Of a stretch of DNA of 64,000 nt, positions 1-8,323 are shown piece by piece. Each line of letters begins with the position of its first letter. The first letter of the stretch is position 1. Source of the DNA: Chloroflexaceae bacterium (lineage in GTDB: Bacteria > Chloroflexota > Chloroflexia > Chloroflexales > Chloroflexaceae); contig JANQID010000052.1 in assembly GCA_028282325.1 (NCBI GenBank), positions 1 through 64,000 on the forward strand. The letters run 5' to 3'. The notes beneath the pieces are model-generated. The model saw only the letters and a list, made by a program, of their open reading frames with translations, made no database searches and was not told where the DNA came from. The position numbers and the translations under genes were made by a program.

Positions 1-18
1 TCAGGTTGTGAAGTCTCT

Positions 19-67
19 GTAGTGCCGCCTTCAGGCGGTTCCCTTCGCCGCCTGAAGGCGGCACTAC
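19..67. repeat. 20-bp perfect inverted repeat (hairpin)
   Basis: Two 20-nt arms (19-38 and 48-67) are exact reverse complements around a 9-nt loop. Each arm also contains the near-palindrome CCGCCTTCAGGCGG, so a nested cruciform is possible. There is no T-run after it, so it looks more like a REP-type or mobile palindrome than an intrinsic terminator. No second copy was seen in this window. Confidence 0.8.
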
Positions 68-162
68 GCAATCTTTACGACTGCGGTAGGATTGCTATAG
101 CTGTGAACGTTCCCTGGCATCAATGCAATCTGTAGTTGTGACCAGTTGCGATTCGTAGACCT

Positions 163-1116
163 ATGAACGTCTTAATTACCGGTTGCGGCGGCTATATTGG
201 AACATATCTGTCCCGCACCCTGCGCTCGCAGGGGCATACTGTACGCGGGCTGGACTATAACGCGAGCAAGCTCAAGCCGCTGGAAGCTATTGGCGTTGAA
301 CCTATCGTTGCGGACATCAGCGAGAACGACCTGACCACACTTCGCGCGGCGGTAGGCGGCATAGAGGTCGTGTATCACCTGGCGGGGTCGGCATTAGGCG
401 ACGGCGACGCGATCCTCCAGACGAACGTGCTCAGCGCGCGTAATATCGCCGCGGTGTGCGGTTCGGGCAGCGGCGTACGCATGCTGGTATTTGCCAGCAG
501 CGGCGCATTGTATCCCAGCGGCCCGGACTGGCTGGATGAGGATACGCCGCCGGAGCCCGCCTTTACCTATGCGCGCTCGAAGCTCCTCGCCGAATATGAA
601 TTGCTTACCGCCCACGCTAGAAACGGCGTCCCGGCGATTATCGCGCGCATCGCCGGAGTGTATGGACCGGGCAACCCTGCATTGATGCTGCCAATGGTGC
701 AGCGGGGGCGCTTCCCGCTTATTGGCGGCGGCAAGGGCTATGCCAGCTACATTCACATCGACGACCTGATTACCGCACTCCTGACCCTTCCTGAACGTGG
801 ATGTCCCGGCCAGATCTACAATCTGTCCGATGATGAGCCTGTCCTGATCCGCGAATTTTACAGCCATCTGGCCAGATTGCTGGACGCGCCGCCGCCGCCG
901 AGCATCTCGCCCAAAATAGCGCAGTTTATCGTACAGGGAGTAAAGATGCTGGCGAAGTTACGGAACCAGCCGGCGCCGCTGCCATCCGACATGGTGCAGA
1001 TGGCAGCCGTCTCGCACCGTATGCGTAATCGGCGAATGCGCGAGGAGTTGGATGTCATTCCACGCTATGCAACATATCGCGAGGGATTAGTCACGTGCAT
1101 TCCCGCACGTTCTTGA
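163..1116 (+). CDS. NAD-dependent epimerase/dehydratase (extended SDR)
   Basis: A 317-residue protein of the extended short-chain dehydrogenase family, which epimerises or dehydrates nucleotide sugars or related alcohols with NAD(P). The N-terminus carries the dinucleotide-binding glycine motif GCGGYIG after a beta strand (about residues 7-13), and the catalytic YxxxK appears as YARSK near residue 146, with an upstream SSG segment for the catalytic serine. The length is normal for the family. It ends 12 bp before a broken SRPBCC gene, and the two radical SAM genes follow, so it may act on the same small-molecule pathway. Substrate cannot be read from sequence. The start ATG is the first in frame; its ribosome-binding site is weak. 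Confidence 0.85.
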   Translation: MNVLITGCGGYIGTYLSRTLRSQGHTVRGLDYNASKLKPLEAIGVEPIVADISENDLTTLRAAVGGIEVVYHLAGSALGDGDAILQTNVLSARNIAAVCGSGSGVRMLVFASSGALYPSGPDWLDEDTPPEPAFTYARSKLLAEYELLTAHARNGVPAIIARIAGVYGPGNPALMLPMVQRGRFPLIGGGKGYASYIHIDDLITALLTLPERGCPGQIYNLSDDEPVLIREFYSHLARLLDAPPPPSISPKIAQFIVQGVKMLAKLRNQPAPLPSDMVQMAAVSHRMRNRRMREELDVIPRYATYREGLVTCIPARS

Positions 1117-1128
1117 AAGGCTCTGCAT

Positions 1129-1593
1129 ATGTTTGTACAGGAAGAGTTCATTGCCATTAATACAACGCCGGCTGTTGTTGAGAAGCATTTGACCGATGCA
1201 GCGCTTCAGGAGAAGTGGCGTTCAGCGCTGGTGGTGATCGAGCCGATCGAAGGCGATTCTATGGTTCAGGGCAGCACGTTTATGCTGCGTCTGAAAAGCC
1301 TGGGTTTGGCGGGAGTAAAGCATACCGTTACCGAGCGCGATAACAAGCACATTCTTTTGACCAGTGGCGGTCTCTGGCGTGGTACGGAAGTCTGACAGTG
1401 GTTCGCCAACGGTTCACGTACAATTGTGCAGCATCGATTCGAATACGAAGCGCCCAATATTGTGCTAAACCTCTTTATGACCGTTGCCGGATCATTGCTC
1501 GCGCAATTTGATATGCGCATCCAGTTGTTACGCTTGCAGCAGGCTATCGAAGGGCGCACGCCGGCGCAAATCACGACTGCAAAGGATGCATAA
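1129..1593 (+). pseudogene. SRPBCC-family protein interrupted by in-frame TGA
   Basis: This reading frame would encode a 154-codon START/SRPBCC-type (polyketide cyclase/lipid-binding fold) protein. The first 88 residues end at TGA 1393-1395, but the same frame continues without frameshift to TAA at 1591. The part beyond the stop aligns residue by residue with the intact paralog at 5103-5582: the paralog reads W-R-W-F-A where this gene has stop-Q-W-F-A, so a single TGG to TGA change explains it. A GAAAGG ribosome-binding site precedes the ATG. Either the gene is decaying or the base is a sequencing error. TGA recoding to Trp is unlikely because TGA ends several genes here. Confidence 0.8.
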
Positions 1594-1803
1594 CTCCGGT
1601 GGCGGATCGATAACTTGGTTGTAGCAACACTGTCACCATGTGTAGATAAATCATAACGCAAGTTTTTACCAGAATTTGTTATTATATGTAACGCCGATGC
1701 TACGATTCTGCACAGTACCTGGCAATGCCCATAAGATAATAAAGGGCATGCTAATGTGTTTTCAAAAATCCTGTGACGCATAGAATGCGACGAGGAGGGT
1801 AAA

Positions 1804-3351
1804 ATGGGCAACGTAGGTGAGAATCATTCGGGCATAGTACAATCGAGCAATGGTGCCGTAATAACGCTGCAAAACTCGAATGGGCGATCTTTATCGGGGC
1901 GCCCGCGTAAAAAAGAGTATCGACAGCCTACGCTGCCGCCGGAGTCGATTCGACCCCTGAAGATCCTGCTGATCAATCCGATGGGCAAACAAGAAGAAGA
2001 CAGCAACCAGAAGGGTCTGTTCAACATGGCCATCGGGGTTCTGACCAGCATCACGCCAAAGCAACACATCCTTGAGCTTGTGGATGATCTCTTTGGCGAC
2101 GAGATCAACTACGATGGGGATTATGATATCGTCGGTATAACGGCGCGCACCGTCAATGCTACCCGCGCGTACGACATCGCCGACGAGTTTCTGAAGCATG
2201 GCACTCGTGTAGTGTTGGGCGGCGTTCACCCGTCGTTCAACTACGACGAAGCCAAGCCGCACTGCACGACGGTTGTGATTGGCGAGGCGGAAAGCCTCTG
2301 GACAACCGTGCTCGAAGATGTTGCCTTTGATCGACTCCAACCGCGCTATGACTCAACGGATTTTTCACCTGTTACGACGGTTCCGCCGCTTGATTATGAA
2401 CGTATCGCTAAATCGAGCAAGCGTGCCAAGATCGACGGACGCAAGTCAATCCCAATTTATATGACCCGTGGCTGTCCGTATGTCTGCTCGTTCTGTGTCA
2501 CCCCGAACTTTACCGGCAAGCTCTACCGTATCCAATCGCCGGAAGCGATTAAGCAGCAGATCGAAGCTGCCAAACAGCACTTCTTCAAGACAACGCTCTT
2601 CAGCAAAAAGCCCTGGTTTATGTTCACCGACGAGAACTTCGGCGTGAACAAGAAGAAAATGTTCGAAATCCTTGATGTGCTCAAGGAATGCGATATTACG
2701 TTCAGCACCTTTATCAGCATTAATTTCCTTGAAGATCCGGAAACAGTGCGGCGGCTGGTGGCGGCCGGATGTCTGATGGCGCTGGTCGGCTTCGAATCGA
2801 TCAATGAAGAGACGCTGAAGAAATACAACAAGGCGCGCCAGAATTCCGTTGCCGATTTCACCCGAATCATTCGCAGCGCTCAGGAAATGGGCCTGTGCAT
2901 TCAGGGCAATTTCCTGGTTAACCCGGATATCGATACTTACGAAGATATGGAAGCCGTGGCGAAGTTTGTGCGCGAAAACCATGTTGTGATGCCCATTTAC
3001 CAGATCATCACGCCATATCCCGGCACGGTGATGTATTGGGAGTACAAAGAGCAGGGATTGGTCGTCGATGAGGATTGGGACAAATACACCGGTGCCAATC
3101 TGGTGATCAAGAGCGAGCGCTTTGACCCGCTGGAATTTCAGATGCGCTATCTGGAGAGCTATCGCAAGATGTTTGACTGGGCGCCGATCTTTCAACGGGT
3201 TGCGCACAATTCGCACAAACTGGTTACGTTGATCACCAGCCTGTACTTCAAAAAGAATCTTGACGACCAGCTTAGTAGCGTACGTAGCGGCAAACGACGT
3301 CCGATAGCCCAGACGGGTCTAAGCACTCGGCTTGAGGCGATGGAGGGGTGA
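1804..3351 (+). CDS. B12-binding domain radical SAM protein (first of tandem pair)
   Basis: A 515-residue cobalamin-binding radical SAM enzyme. The N-terminal half contains the Rossmann-like B12-binding region, with a LLINPMGKQ strand-loop near residue 57 and the GGVHPS segment near 140. The radical SAM 4Fe-4S motif is CPYVCSFC (C-x3-C-x2-C) near residue 223. Such proteins typically methylate, cyclise or rearrange unactivated carbons using SAM and cobalamin; the substrate here is unknown. A strong AGGAGGG ribosome-binding site sits 5 bp before the ATG. The stop is 4 bp before the next gene, a paralog with the same domain order. Both share the GGVHP and GExESxW blocks. It is not clearly BchE, HpnP or HpnR from what I can see. 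Confidence 0.85.
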   Translation: MGNVGENHSGIVQSSNGAVITLQNSNGRSLSGRPRKKEYRQPTLPPESIRPLKILLINPMGKQEEDSNQKGLFNMAIGVLTSITPKQHILELVDDLFGDEINYDGDYDIVGITARTVNATRAYDIADEFLKHGTRVVLGGVHPSFNYDEAKPHCTTVVIGEAESLWTTVLEDVAFDRLQPRYDSTDFSPVTTVPPLDYERIAKSSKRAKIDGRKSIPIYMTRGCPYVCSFCVTPNFTGKLYRIQSPEAIKQQIEAAKQHFFKTTLFSKKPWFMFTDENFGVNKKKMFEILDVLKECDITFSTFISINFLEDPETVRRLVAAGCLMALVGFESINEETLKKYNKARQNSVADFTRIIRSAQEMGLCIQGNFLVNPDIDTYEDMEAVAKFVRENHVVMPIYQIITPYPGTVMYWEYKEQGLVVDEDWDKYTGANLVIKSERFDPLEFQMRYLESYRKMFDWAPIFQRVAHNSHKLVTLITSLYFKKNLDDQLSSVRSGKRRPIAQTGLSTRLEAMEG

Positions 3352-3355
3352 CGGT

Positions 3356-4711
3356 ATGGTGAATGTGATGTCAACACCGCCTTATGCGTTGAATGGGCGT
3401 CGCAAGAAGTGGCTGCTTGTGCAGCCGAAAAGCGATACCCCTCTGCGGGTAGACTCGGCTTCGATCAGCATTCCGCTCAATCTATTGATGGTTGCGACTG
3501 CGGCGCAGAAGCACTTCGATATCGACTTGATCGACGAGCGTGTCGGCGATAAGGTGCCGACGGATCTCAGCGCTTACGATGTCGTTGCGATCACATCTCG
3601 GACGCTGAATGCGAAAAAGACCTATGCGATCGGCGATCATGCGCTGGCTCAGGGCAAGCGCGTCATCCTTGGCGGTGTGCATCCCGCGCTTGTGATTGAT
3701 GAAGCGCTTCAACATGCGACATCGATCGTTGTCGGCGAAATTGAGTCGATTTGGGATGAGTTGGTTGAGGATGTCAAACAGGACGCATTGAAGCGGGTCT
3801 ATCGTTCCAACGGGTTCAAATCGATGAACGATATGGAGCATCCGGACTTCACCATTATGACGCGCCGAAAGCGCTCGCGTCCTTATAATACGCGAATTCC
3901 GATCCTTGCGACCAAAGGCTGCCCAATCGGCTGCAATTTCTGCTGCGCGCCCAAGATCTATGGGAAAGTGTATCGCACCCGCGATGTTGATCACGTTCTA
4001 GACGAGATTCGTTACCACCAGGATCGTCTGGGGCGGCCCGGTGTCAATTTCTCGTTTATGGACGATAACATCTGCTTTCGGCCGGCTTTCGCCGAAGCAC
4101 TCTTCAACGCTATGATCGGTATGGGGGTCAAGTGGAATTCGAATATCTCGATGAATTTCCTCGAGAAGCCCCATATTCCACAACTTGCCAAAGAAGCCGG
4201 CTGCGAGTTGCTGAGCGTCGGCTTCGAGTCGGTGTCGCCGGAAACGATCAAACTCGTCGGCAAGGGCTCGAACCGGGTTGCACGTTATGGCACCGTTGTC
4301 GAGAATACGCACAAGGAAGGTCTCGCTCTGCAGGGCTATTTCATTTTTGGCTTCGACACCGATACGCCGGAAGGGTTTCAGGCGACGTACGATTTCATTA
4401 TGGAGAATTGCATCGATTTTCCGGTGTTTACGATCGCTACGCCTTTCCCCGGTACGGACTGGTACGAGGAAGTGAAGCACCGGCTGGTTCATTCTGACTG
4501 GGATAAGTATGACACCATTCACTATATGTACAAGCCGGCCAAGATGGATCGGGACGAGTTCCTGAAGAGTTTCATTAAGATCCAGCGCGAAGTCTATTCC
4601 TGGAAGGCGATTCACAAACGCCTGGGCTATCGCAAGTTTGATTGGGTCTGGGGAGTTAATATTGCTATGCACTTCTTCTCGCGCCGTCTGACACCGGAAG
4701 TTCTCCTCTAG
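3356..4711 (+). CDS. B12-binding domain radical SAM protein (second of tandem pair)
   Basis: A 451-residue paralog of the preceding gene, with a cobalamin-binding N-terminal half (GGVHPA segment) and the radical SAM cysteines in CPIGCNFC. I chose ATG 3356 because GGAGGGG lies 7 bp upstream and it begins 4 bp after the previous stop; a TTG at 3332 would overlap the upstream gene. The two enzymes probably act consecutively on one pathway or pair as distinct activities after a tandem duplication. The diverged N-terminus (the first gene carries about 40 extra residues) fits sub-functionalisation. A strong terminator hairpin follows at 4746-4774, ending the unit. Substrate unknown. Confidence 0.85.
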   Translation: MVNVMSTPPYALNGRRKKWLLVQPKSDTPLRVDSASISIPLNLLMVATAAQKHFDIDLIDERVGDKVPTDLSAYDVVAITSRTLNAKKTYAIGDHALAQGKRVILGGVHPALVIDEALQHATSIVVGEIESIWDELVEDVKQDALKRVYRSNGFKSMNDMEHPDFTIMTRRKRSRPYNTRIPILATKGCPIGCNFCCAPKIYGKVYRTRDVDHVLDEIRYHQDRLGRPGVNFSFMDDNICFRPAFAEALFNAMIGMGVKWNSNISMNFLEKPHIPQLAKEAGCELLSVGFESVSPETIKLVGKGSNRVARYGTVVENTHKEGLALQGYFIFGFDTDTPEGFQATYDFIMENCIDFPVFTIATPFPGTDWYEEVKHRLVHSDWDKYDTIHYMYKPAKMDRDEFLKSFIKIQREVYSWKAIHKRLGYRKFDWVWGVNIAMHFFSRRLTPEVLL

Positions 4712-4745
4712 TCTCGCGCTGTTGGAGGCGATCAGATCTGGGTTG

Positions 4746-4774
4746 AGTTCGGGAGCCACAACGGCTCCCGAACT
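4746..4774 (+). terminator. Intrinsic terminator after radical SAM pair
   Basis: A perfect 12-bp stem (arms 4746-4757 and 4763-4774, loop ACAAC) followed by GTGTTTA. It sits 35 bp beyond the stop of the second radical SAM gene and before the repeat element at 4841. Confidence 0.75.
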
Positions 4775-4840
4775 GTGTTTATCCCCTGGTGTCTCTACAT
4801 CCTCGATGGCTCCATCGTCCAATTCTCATCTCGCCGCTGC

Positions 4841-4979
4841 TACCAAACAATATGGGAGACACCGCATAGGGTCATTCTGAGCGCAGCGAAGAATCTCCGA
4901 TTCCCCCAACGCTGAGCCTCTTCACGCTGCCGGCGGCTCCATTCAGGGTGACATGCGGCATGGGTATCATCGTTTGGTA
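4841..4979 (+). mobile_element. 139-bp MITE-like repeat, copy 1
   Basis: The element starts TACCAAACAATATGGGAGAC and ends CATCGTTTGGTA, giving terminal inverted repeats TACCAAAC/GTTTGGTA. It contains the internal block TCATTCTGAGCGCAGCGAAG. Two further copies of exactly the same length are at 18117-18255 (same orientation) and 54287-54425 (inverted). A GC dinucleotide flanks both sides of this copy, a possible 2-bp duplication; alternatively the terminal TA is the target. No coding capacity, so it would need a transposase in trans. Confidence 0.8.
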
Positions 4980-5102
4980 GCGTCCAGCGCTACCTGGCAA
5001 GGCTATGCTTGCTTGTATGGTATAGTACTCAGAGGCGGCGGCATTTGTCGCCAGATGCGAGTGGCGCAACATTCCCGGAAAATCGTCGGAAAGGACGGGT
5101 AT

Positions 5103-5582
5103 ATGCGAGTTCAGGAAGCGTTTGTCTCCGTACAGGCCTCGCCTGCTGTTGTCGAGCGTTATCTGACTGACCAGAAATTGCTCGCGAAATGGCTCCTTAC
5201 TCGCCTGGTTCCGATCGAGGGTGATTTTATGGCCCGCGGCGGCAAACACCAACTGCGCTTGAATCTGTTGGGCGTAGTGCCGGTGGTTTATACCGTAACC
5301 GAGCGTGATAGCAACCATATTTTGATGAATATCGACGGACTGTGGAAGGGGACCGAACTTTGGCGTTGGTTTGCTGAAGGCTCGTACACCATTGTGCAGA
5401 ACCGCATAGAATATGAAATTCCAAATGACACCGTGCGTGTATTCGCCGATGGCGTGGATTTCTTGTTCTTTGATATTGATATGCGGGTTCAAATGAATCG
5501 ATTGCGTCAGGCCATCGATGCCGAACGACGACGACAGCTCACCGGTAAAGAGCCAAAGCAGTTGATGATCGACGTTGAGTAG
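5103..5582 (+). CDS. SRPBCC-family protein (intact paralog)
   Basis: A 159-residue START/SRPBCC-type protein, a fold with a deep hydrophobic cavity used by polyketide cyclases, aromatase-like enzymes and lipid binders. No catalytic motif can be assigned. It is clearly paralogous to the broken gene at 1129-1593: both begin with an FVQE/RVQE segment, share the central VTERDxNHIL block and the GLWxGTE block, and end with a similar charged helix. ATG 5103 is preferred over the upstream in-frame ATG at 4953, because AAGGACGG lies just upstream and the longer form would begin inside the repeat element. The pair brackets the two radical SAM genes, suggesting the whole block handles one hydrophobic substrate. 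Confidence 0.7.
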   Translation: MRVQEAFVSVQASPAVVERYLTDQKLLAKWLLTRLVPIEGDFMARGGKHQLRLNLLGVVPVVYTVTERDSNHILMNIDGLWKGTELWRWFAEGSYTIVQNRIEYEIPNDTVRVFADGVDFLFFDIDMRVQMNRLRQAIDAERRRQLTGKEPKQLMIDVE

Positions 5583-5683
5583 CTGCCACATCACGATGCT
5601 GTCGATCAATTTCTTGGAATATGGTATGCTATGCGCGCCATTTTGGATTCGACATTGCACATACTTCAAGGATCGCAAGCGAT

Positions 5684-6556
5684 ATGAGCACGAGTACCGA
5701 TGCTGTGACTCGGTATAGCATCACTGAACGATGGATTAATGGCGATCATGGCCTGATTCGCTACTGGGTCTCTGAACCATATCAAGGGCATCCGGTCTTA
5801 CTCATCCACGGATATGGCGGATTGATCGAACACTGGCGGCGGGTGATGCGCCCGATTGCCCGGTCACATACGCTCTATGCGATGGATCTGTATAATTTTG
5901 GTTATTCCGCCCGTGTCAAAACCAATCCCAGCAAGGAACTCTGGGCCGATCAGGTTGCTGAGTTGATCAGTCAGATATTTCCTGCGCCGGCTGTGGTGGT
6001 TGGACATTCGATGGGCGGCATCGCCGCAGCGCAACTGGCGTGCGATTATCCAGAGATGGTGAAAGGGCTGGTGCTGGTCAACAGTACCGGCTTGATCCCG
6101 CCTGATGCTGAGAGTGCAACATTTAACGACTTCTTCTTTAGTATGGTGCGCACTCCTGGCGTCGGTGAGATGCTCGCCGGAACTATGGGAAACGCCTGGG
6201 CTGTGCGTCAGGGTCTGCTCTCTGCCTATCATCGCAAGGATTTTGTTACATCTGAGCTTGTTGATCTTTTCAGCGGGCCGTTGCGGCGGAACGGCGGCGC
6301 GTTGCCTTATCTCGCCGTGACCCGCTCCTTCGAGCGCTTTGTGCTTGGTATTAAGCCGGGACAGATCACAGCGCCCTCGTTGCTGATCTGGGGTGAGCAA
6401 GATCGTGCTGTGCCTCCATCGTTGGCGTACTATTTCAAAAAGCAGATGCTTCCTCATGCGACGGTCGAGATCATTCCCGACAGCGGGCATTGTCCGTTTG
6501 ACGAAACTCCCGATGAGTTCTGCGAGATCTTATTGCCCTGGTTGGCATCGTTATAA
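5684..6556 (+). CDS. Alpha/beta hydrolase
   Basis: A 290-residue alpha/beta-hydrolase-fold enzyme. It shows the oxyanion segment HGYGG, the nucleophile elbow GHSMGG (serine nucleophile), an acidic residue in LIWGEQDR and the catalytic histidine in GHCPFDE near the C-terminus, so the triad is complete. The length and HG/GHSMGG pattern fit esterase, haloperoxidase-like or BchO-like members; the substrate is not determinable. The start at 5684 gives a normal N-terminus; an in-frame ATG at 5621 would add 21 residues without a better ribosome-binding site. It lies 101 bp after the SRPBCC gene and ends the plus-strand block before a shared terminator. Confidence 0.85.
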   Translation: MSTSTDAVTRYSITERWINGDHGLIRYWVSEPYQGHPVLLIHGYGGLIEHWRRVMRPIARSHTLYAMDLYNFGYSARVKTNPSKELWADQVAELISQIFPAPAVVVGHSMGGIAAAQLACDYPEMVKGLVLVNSTGLIPPDAESATFNDFFFSMVRTPGVGEMLAGTMGNAWAVRQGLLSAYHRKDFVTSELVDLFSGPLRRNGGALPYLAVTRSFERFVLGIKPGQITAPSLLIWGEQDRAVPPSLAYYFKKQMLPHATVEIIPDSGHCPFDETPDEFCEILLPWLASL

Positions 6557-6591
6557 AGCAAGCAACGGGTCGGTATCTCGCATCTGCGTAG

Positions 6592-6635
6592 ACAAAGAGG
6601 CGGAGCGCCAGAAAGCCAGCGCTCCGCCTCTTTGT
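6592..6635. terminator. Bidirectional terminator between convergent genes
   Basis: A perfect 16-bp stem (6592-6607 with 6620-6635) around a 12-nt loop, with CTCTTTGTTTG on the plus side and the matching A-rich CAAAGAG on the other. It lies between the hydrolase (plus) and the FHA protein (minus), so it can stop transcription from both sides. Confidence 0.85.
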
Positions 6636-6660
6636 TTGTCATCTCGCCGACTCTTGCTTC

Positions 6661-8238
6661 TTATGTGTGAAAGATCAGCACAATCCGTCCAAACTGAAGC
6701 TTCGCGCCATCCTGGATCGGCGTGGCCACATTTGGTTCAAGGCGGCTGCCGTCGACGCGAGTGTAGTTGGTGCTGTTGAGATCGGTTAGCACCCATTGTC
6801 CGTTCACGAGGTTCAGGCGGGCGTGCTGGCGGCTCACGCCTCCCGACTCGCCGCCAAATGGGGTCAGGTCGATCTCGGGGAAGATGCTGCTAACCGGATC
6901 TTCGCGTCCAATGATTATTTCGGTTTTACCCGATGGCAATGCCACTTCCTTGTTGCCATCAATAAGCGCCAGCCGTGGCCCGACGACTGCTTGGGGCTGG
7001 GGCGGTGCAGGCGTTGGTGCGGGAGGGGGCGCCGCTGCCGTCGGCGCTTCCGGCGTTGGTGCAGGGACTGCGGGGGCGGCGGCGCTGCCAGCGAGAGCAG
7101 TCAGCTCGGCTTCAGCCTCGGCCAATGCGCGTCGGGCCTCATCAAGTCCGGCCGTTAGGAATGCCGGGGCTTCGCCGGCCGGATAGCGAGCCAGCATTTG
7201 CTCGTACTGCGATACGGTGTCGTGATGGGCTGTCACCAGCCCCTGAAGACGGGCCACTTCCGCCGGATCTGGCCCGCTCGGCAACGCAGAGAGATCGGCT
7301 TCAGCCTCGGCCAATGCACGTTGGGCTTCATCAAGTCCGGCCGTCAGGAACACCGGGGCTTCGCCGGCCGGATAGCGAGCCAGCATTTGTTCGTATTGTG
7401 ACACGGTATCGCGATGGGCTGCAACCAGCTTCTCCAGGTGCTGTCGCTCCTCAGCCGACACTGGTGTGGGAGACGGCGGTGGAGTCGGTGCAGGAACCGC
7501 TATGGTCTCCTCTTCGGCGCTGGTTGGCGTGGGTGCAGGCGGAGGTGCGGTCGGTGTTGAAGGCGGCGGAGCCGTCTCAGGCTCCACAGGCGCTGATTTC
7601 GCAGGTTCTGGCGCCTCCGCCTCCGGTGTGATGGGCGATTGCTCTGCGGGCGCTGCCGGGGTGGGTTCTGCTATCTGCGTTTCGGCAGCTACAGCAGCCG
7701 GCGGCTCAATCGGCGTTTCGGTGATCGCATCGGGTTGGGCTGGTATCACCGATGTCGGTGCATCTGGCTGAATCGGCGCCTCCACAGCTTCTGGCGCAGA
7801 AACATTTGGCGAATCTGGCGGGACGACAGTCGTTGCGAGATCCACGCCACAGTTCTCGCAATAACTGTCGCCGGGCAGATTCTGATGTCCGCATACCGGG
7901 CATATATGGCTTTCTGTTGTACTCACTGCCGCCATCTCCGTTACCGCTGGCGCGGGTGCAAGCATTGTCGGTGCGTCAGAGAGCGTTGGCCGGGGCAAAG
8001 CCAAGTCGCTGAGCGATGCGCCGCATTCGCTGCAAAATGCTTCGCCCGGCACTACCTGCGCACCGCAAGAAGGGCAGGTCAGCATTGCCGGAGCGGGCGT
8101 AGGATCAGCTTGTGTTGCTGGCGCATTTGCGCCTGGGGTTGGCGCAGGCGTCGCCGCAGCATCCAGACGCGATCCGCATTGATCGCAGAAACGATTAGCA
8201 TCATCGTTTTGAGCACCACAGTTGGGGCAAGTAATCAT
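6661..8238 (-). CDS. Zinc-ribbon / FHA-domain signalling protein
   Basis: A 525-residue modular protein. Three double-CxxC zinc ribbons occupy the N-terminus (CPNCG...CDQCG, CPSCG...CSECG, CPVCG...CENCG). A long Pro/Ala/Glu-rich low-complexity linker follows, then two tandem 63-residue units built on a TVSQYEQMLARYPAGEAP core. The C-terminal FHA domain shows IIGRED, SRQHARL and LNSTNYT, the phosphothreonine-binding loops. FHA domains read phosphothreonine, so this protein is likely a docking partner for kinase or phosphatase targets. ATG 8238 has AGGGAG upstream and starts right at the first ribbon; an in-frame TTG at 8274 adds a non-conserved tail. It is the last gene of the minus-strand run 12811-6661. 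Confidence 0.8.
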   Translation of the reverse strand: MITCPNCGAQNDDANRFCDQCGSRLDAAATPAPTPGANAPATQADPTPAPAMLTCPSCGAQVVPGEAFCSECGASLSDLALPRPTLSDAPTMLAPAPAVTEMAAVSTTESHICPVCGHQNLPGDSYCENCGVDLATTVVPPDSPNVSAPEAVEAPIQPDAPTSVIPAQPDAITETPIEPPAAVAAETQIAEPTPAAPAEQSPITPEAEAPEPAKSAPVEPETAPPPSTPTAPPPAPTPTSAEEETIAVPAPTPPPSPTPVSAEERQHLEKLVAAHRDTVSQYEQMLARYPAGEAPVFLTAGLDEAQRALAEAEADLSALPSGPDPAEVARLQGLVTAHHDTVSQYEQMLARYPAGEAPAFLTAGLDEARRALAEAEAELTALAGSAAAPAVPAPTPEAPTAAAPPPAPTPAPPQPQAVVGPRLALIDGNKEVALPSGKTEIIIGREDPVSSIFPEIDLTPFGGESGGVSRQHARLNLVNGQWVLTDLNSTNYTRVDGSRLEPNVATPIQDGAKLQFGRIVLIFHT

Positions 8239-8323
8239 AATGTGTATCTCCCTATGTTTAGAGCACAAAAGCAAACCAAAGCGTTGTCACCTCGCCGAAG
8301 ATCCGCCAGACGTGGAGGGGCGA

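Noticed and set aside
1393-1395. TGA read as tryptophan or selenocysteine in the SRPBCC gene
   Set aside because: TGA ends several confident genes here (for example gvpK, gvpN and gvpC) and no SECIS-like hairpin was noticed; a plain nonsense change is simpler.
1804-4711. Radical SAM pair as BchE or hopanoid methylases
   Set aside because: Only the shared B12/radical SAM blocks are visible; nothing specific to BchE, HpnP or HpnR, and no pigment or hopanoid genes nearby.
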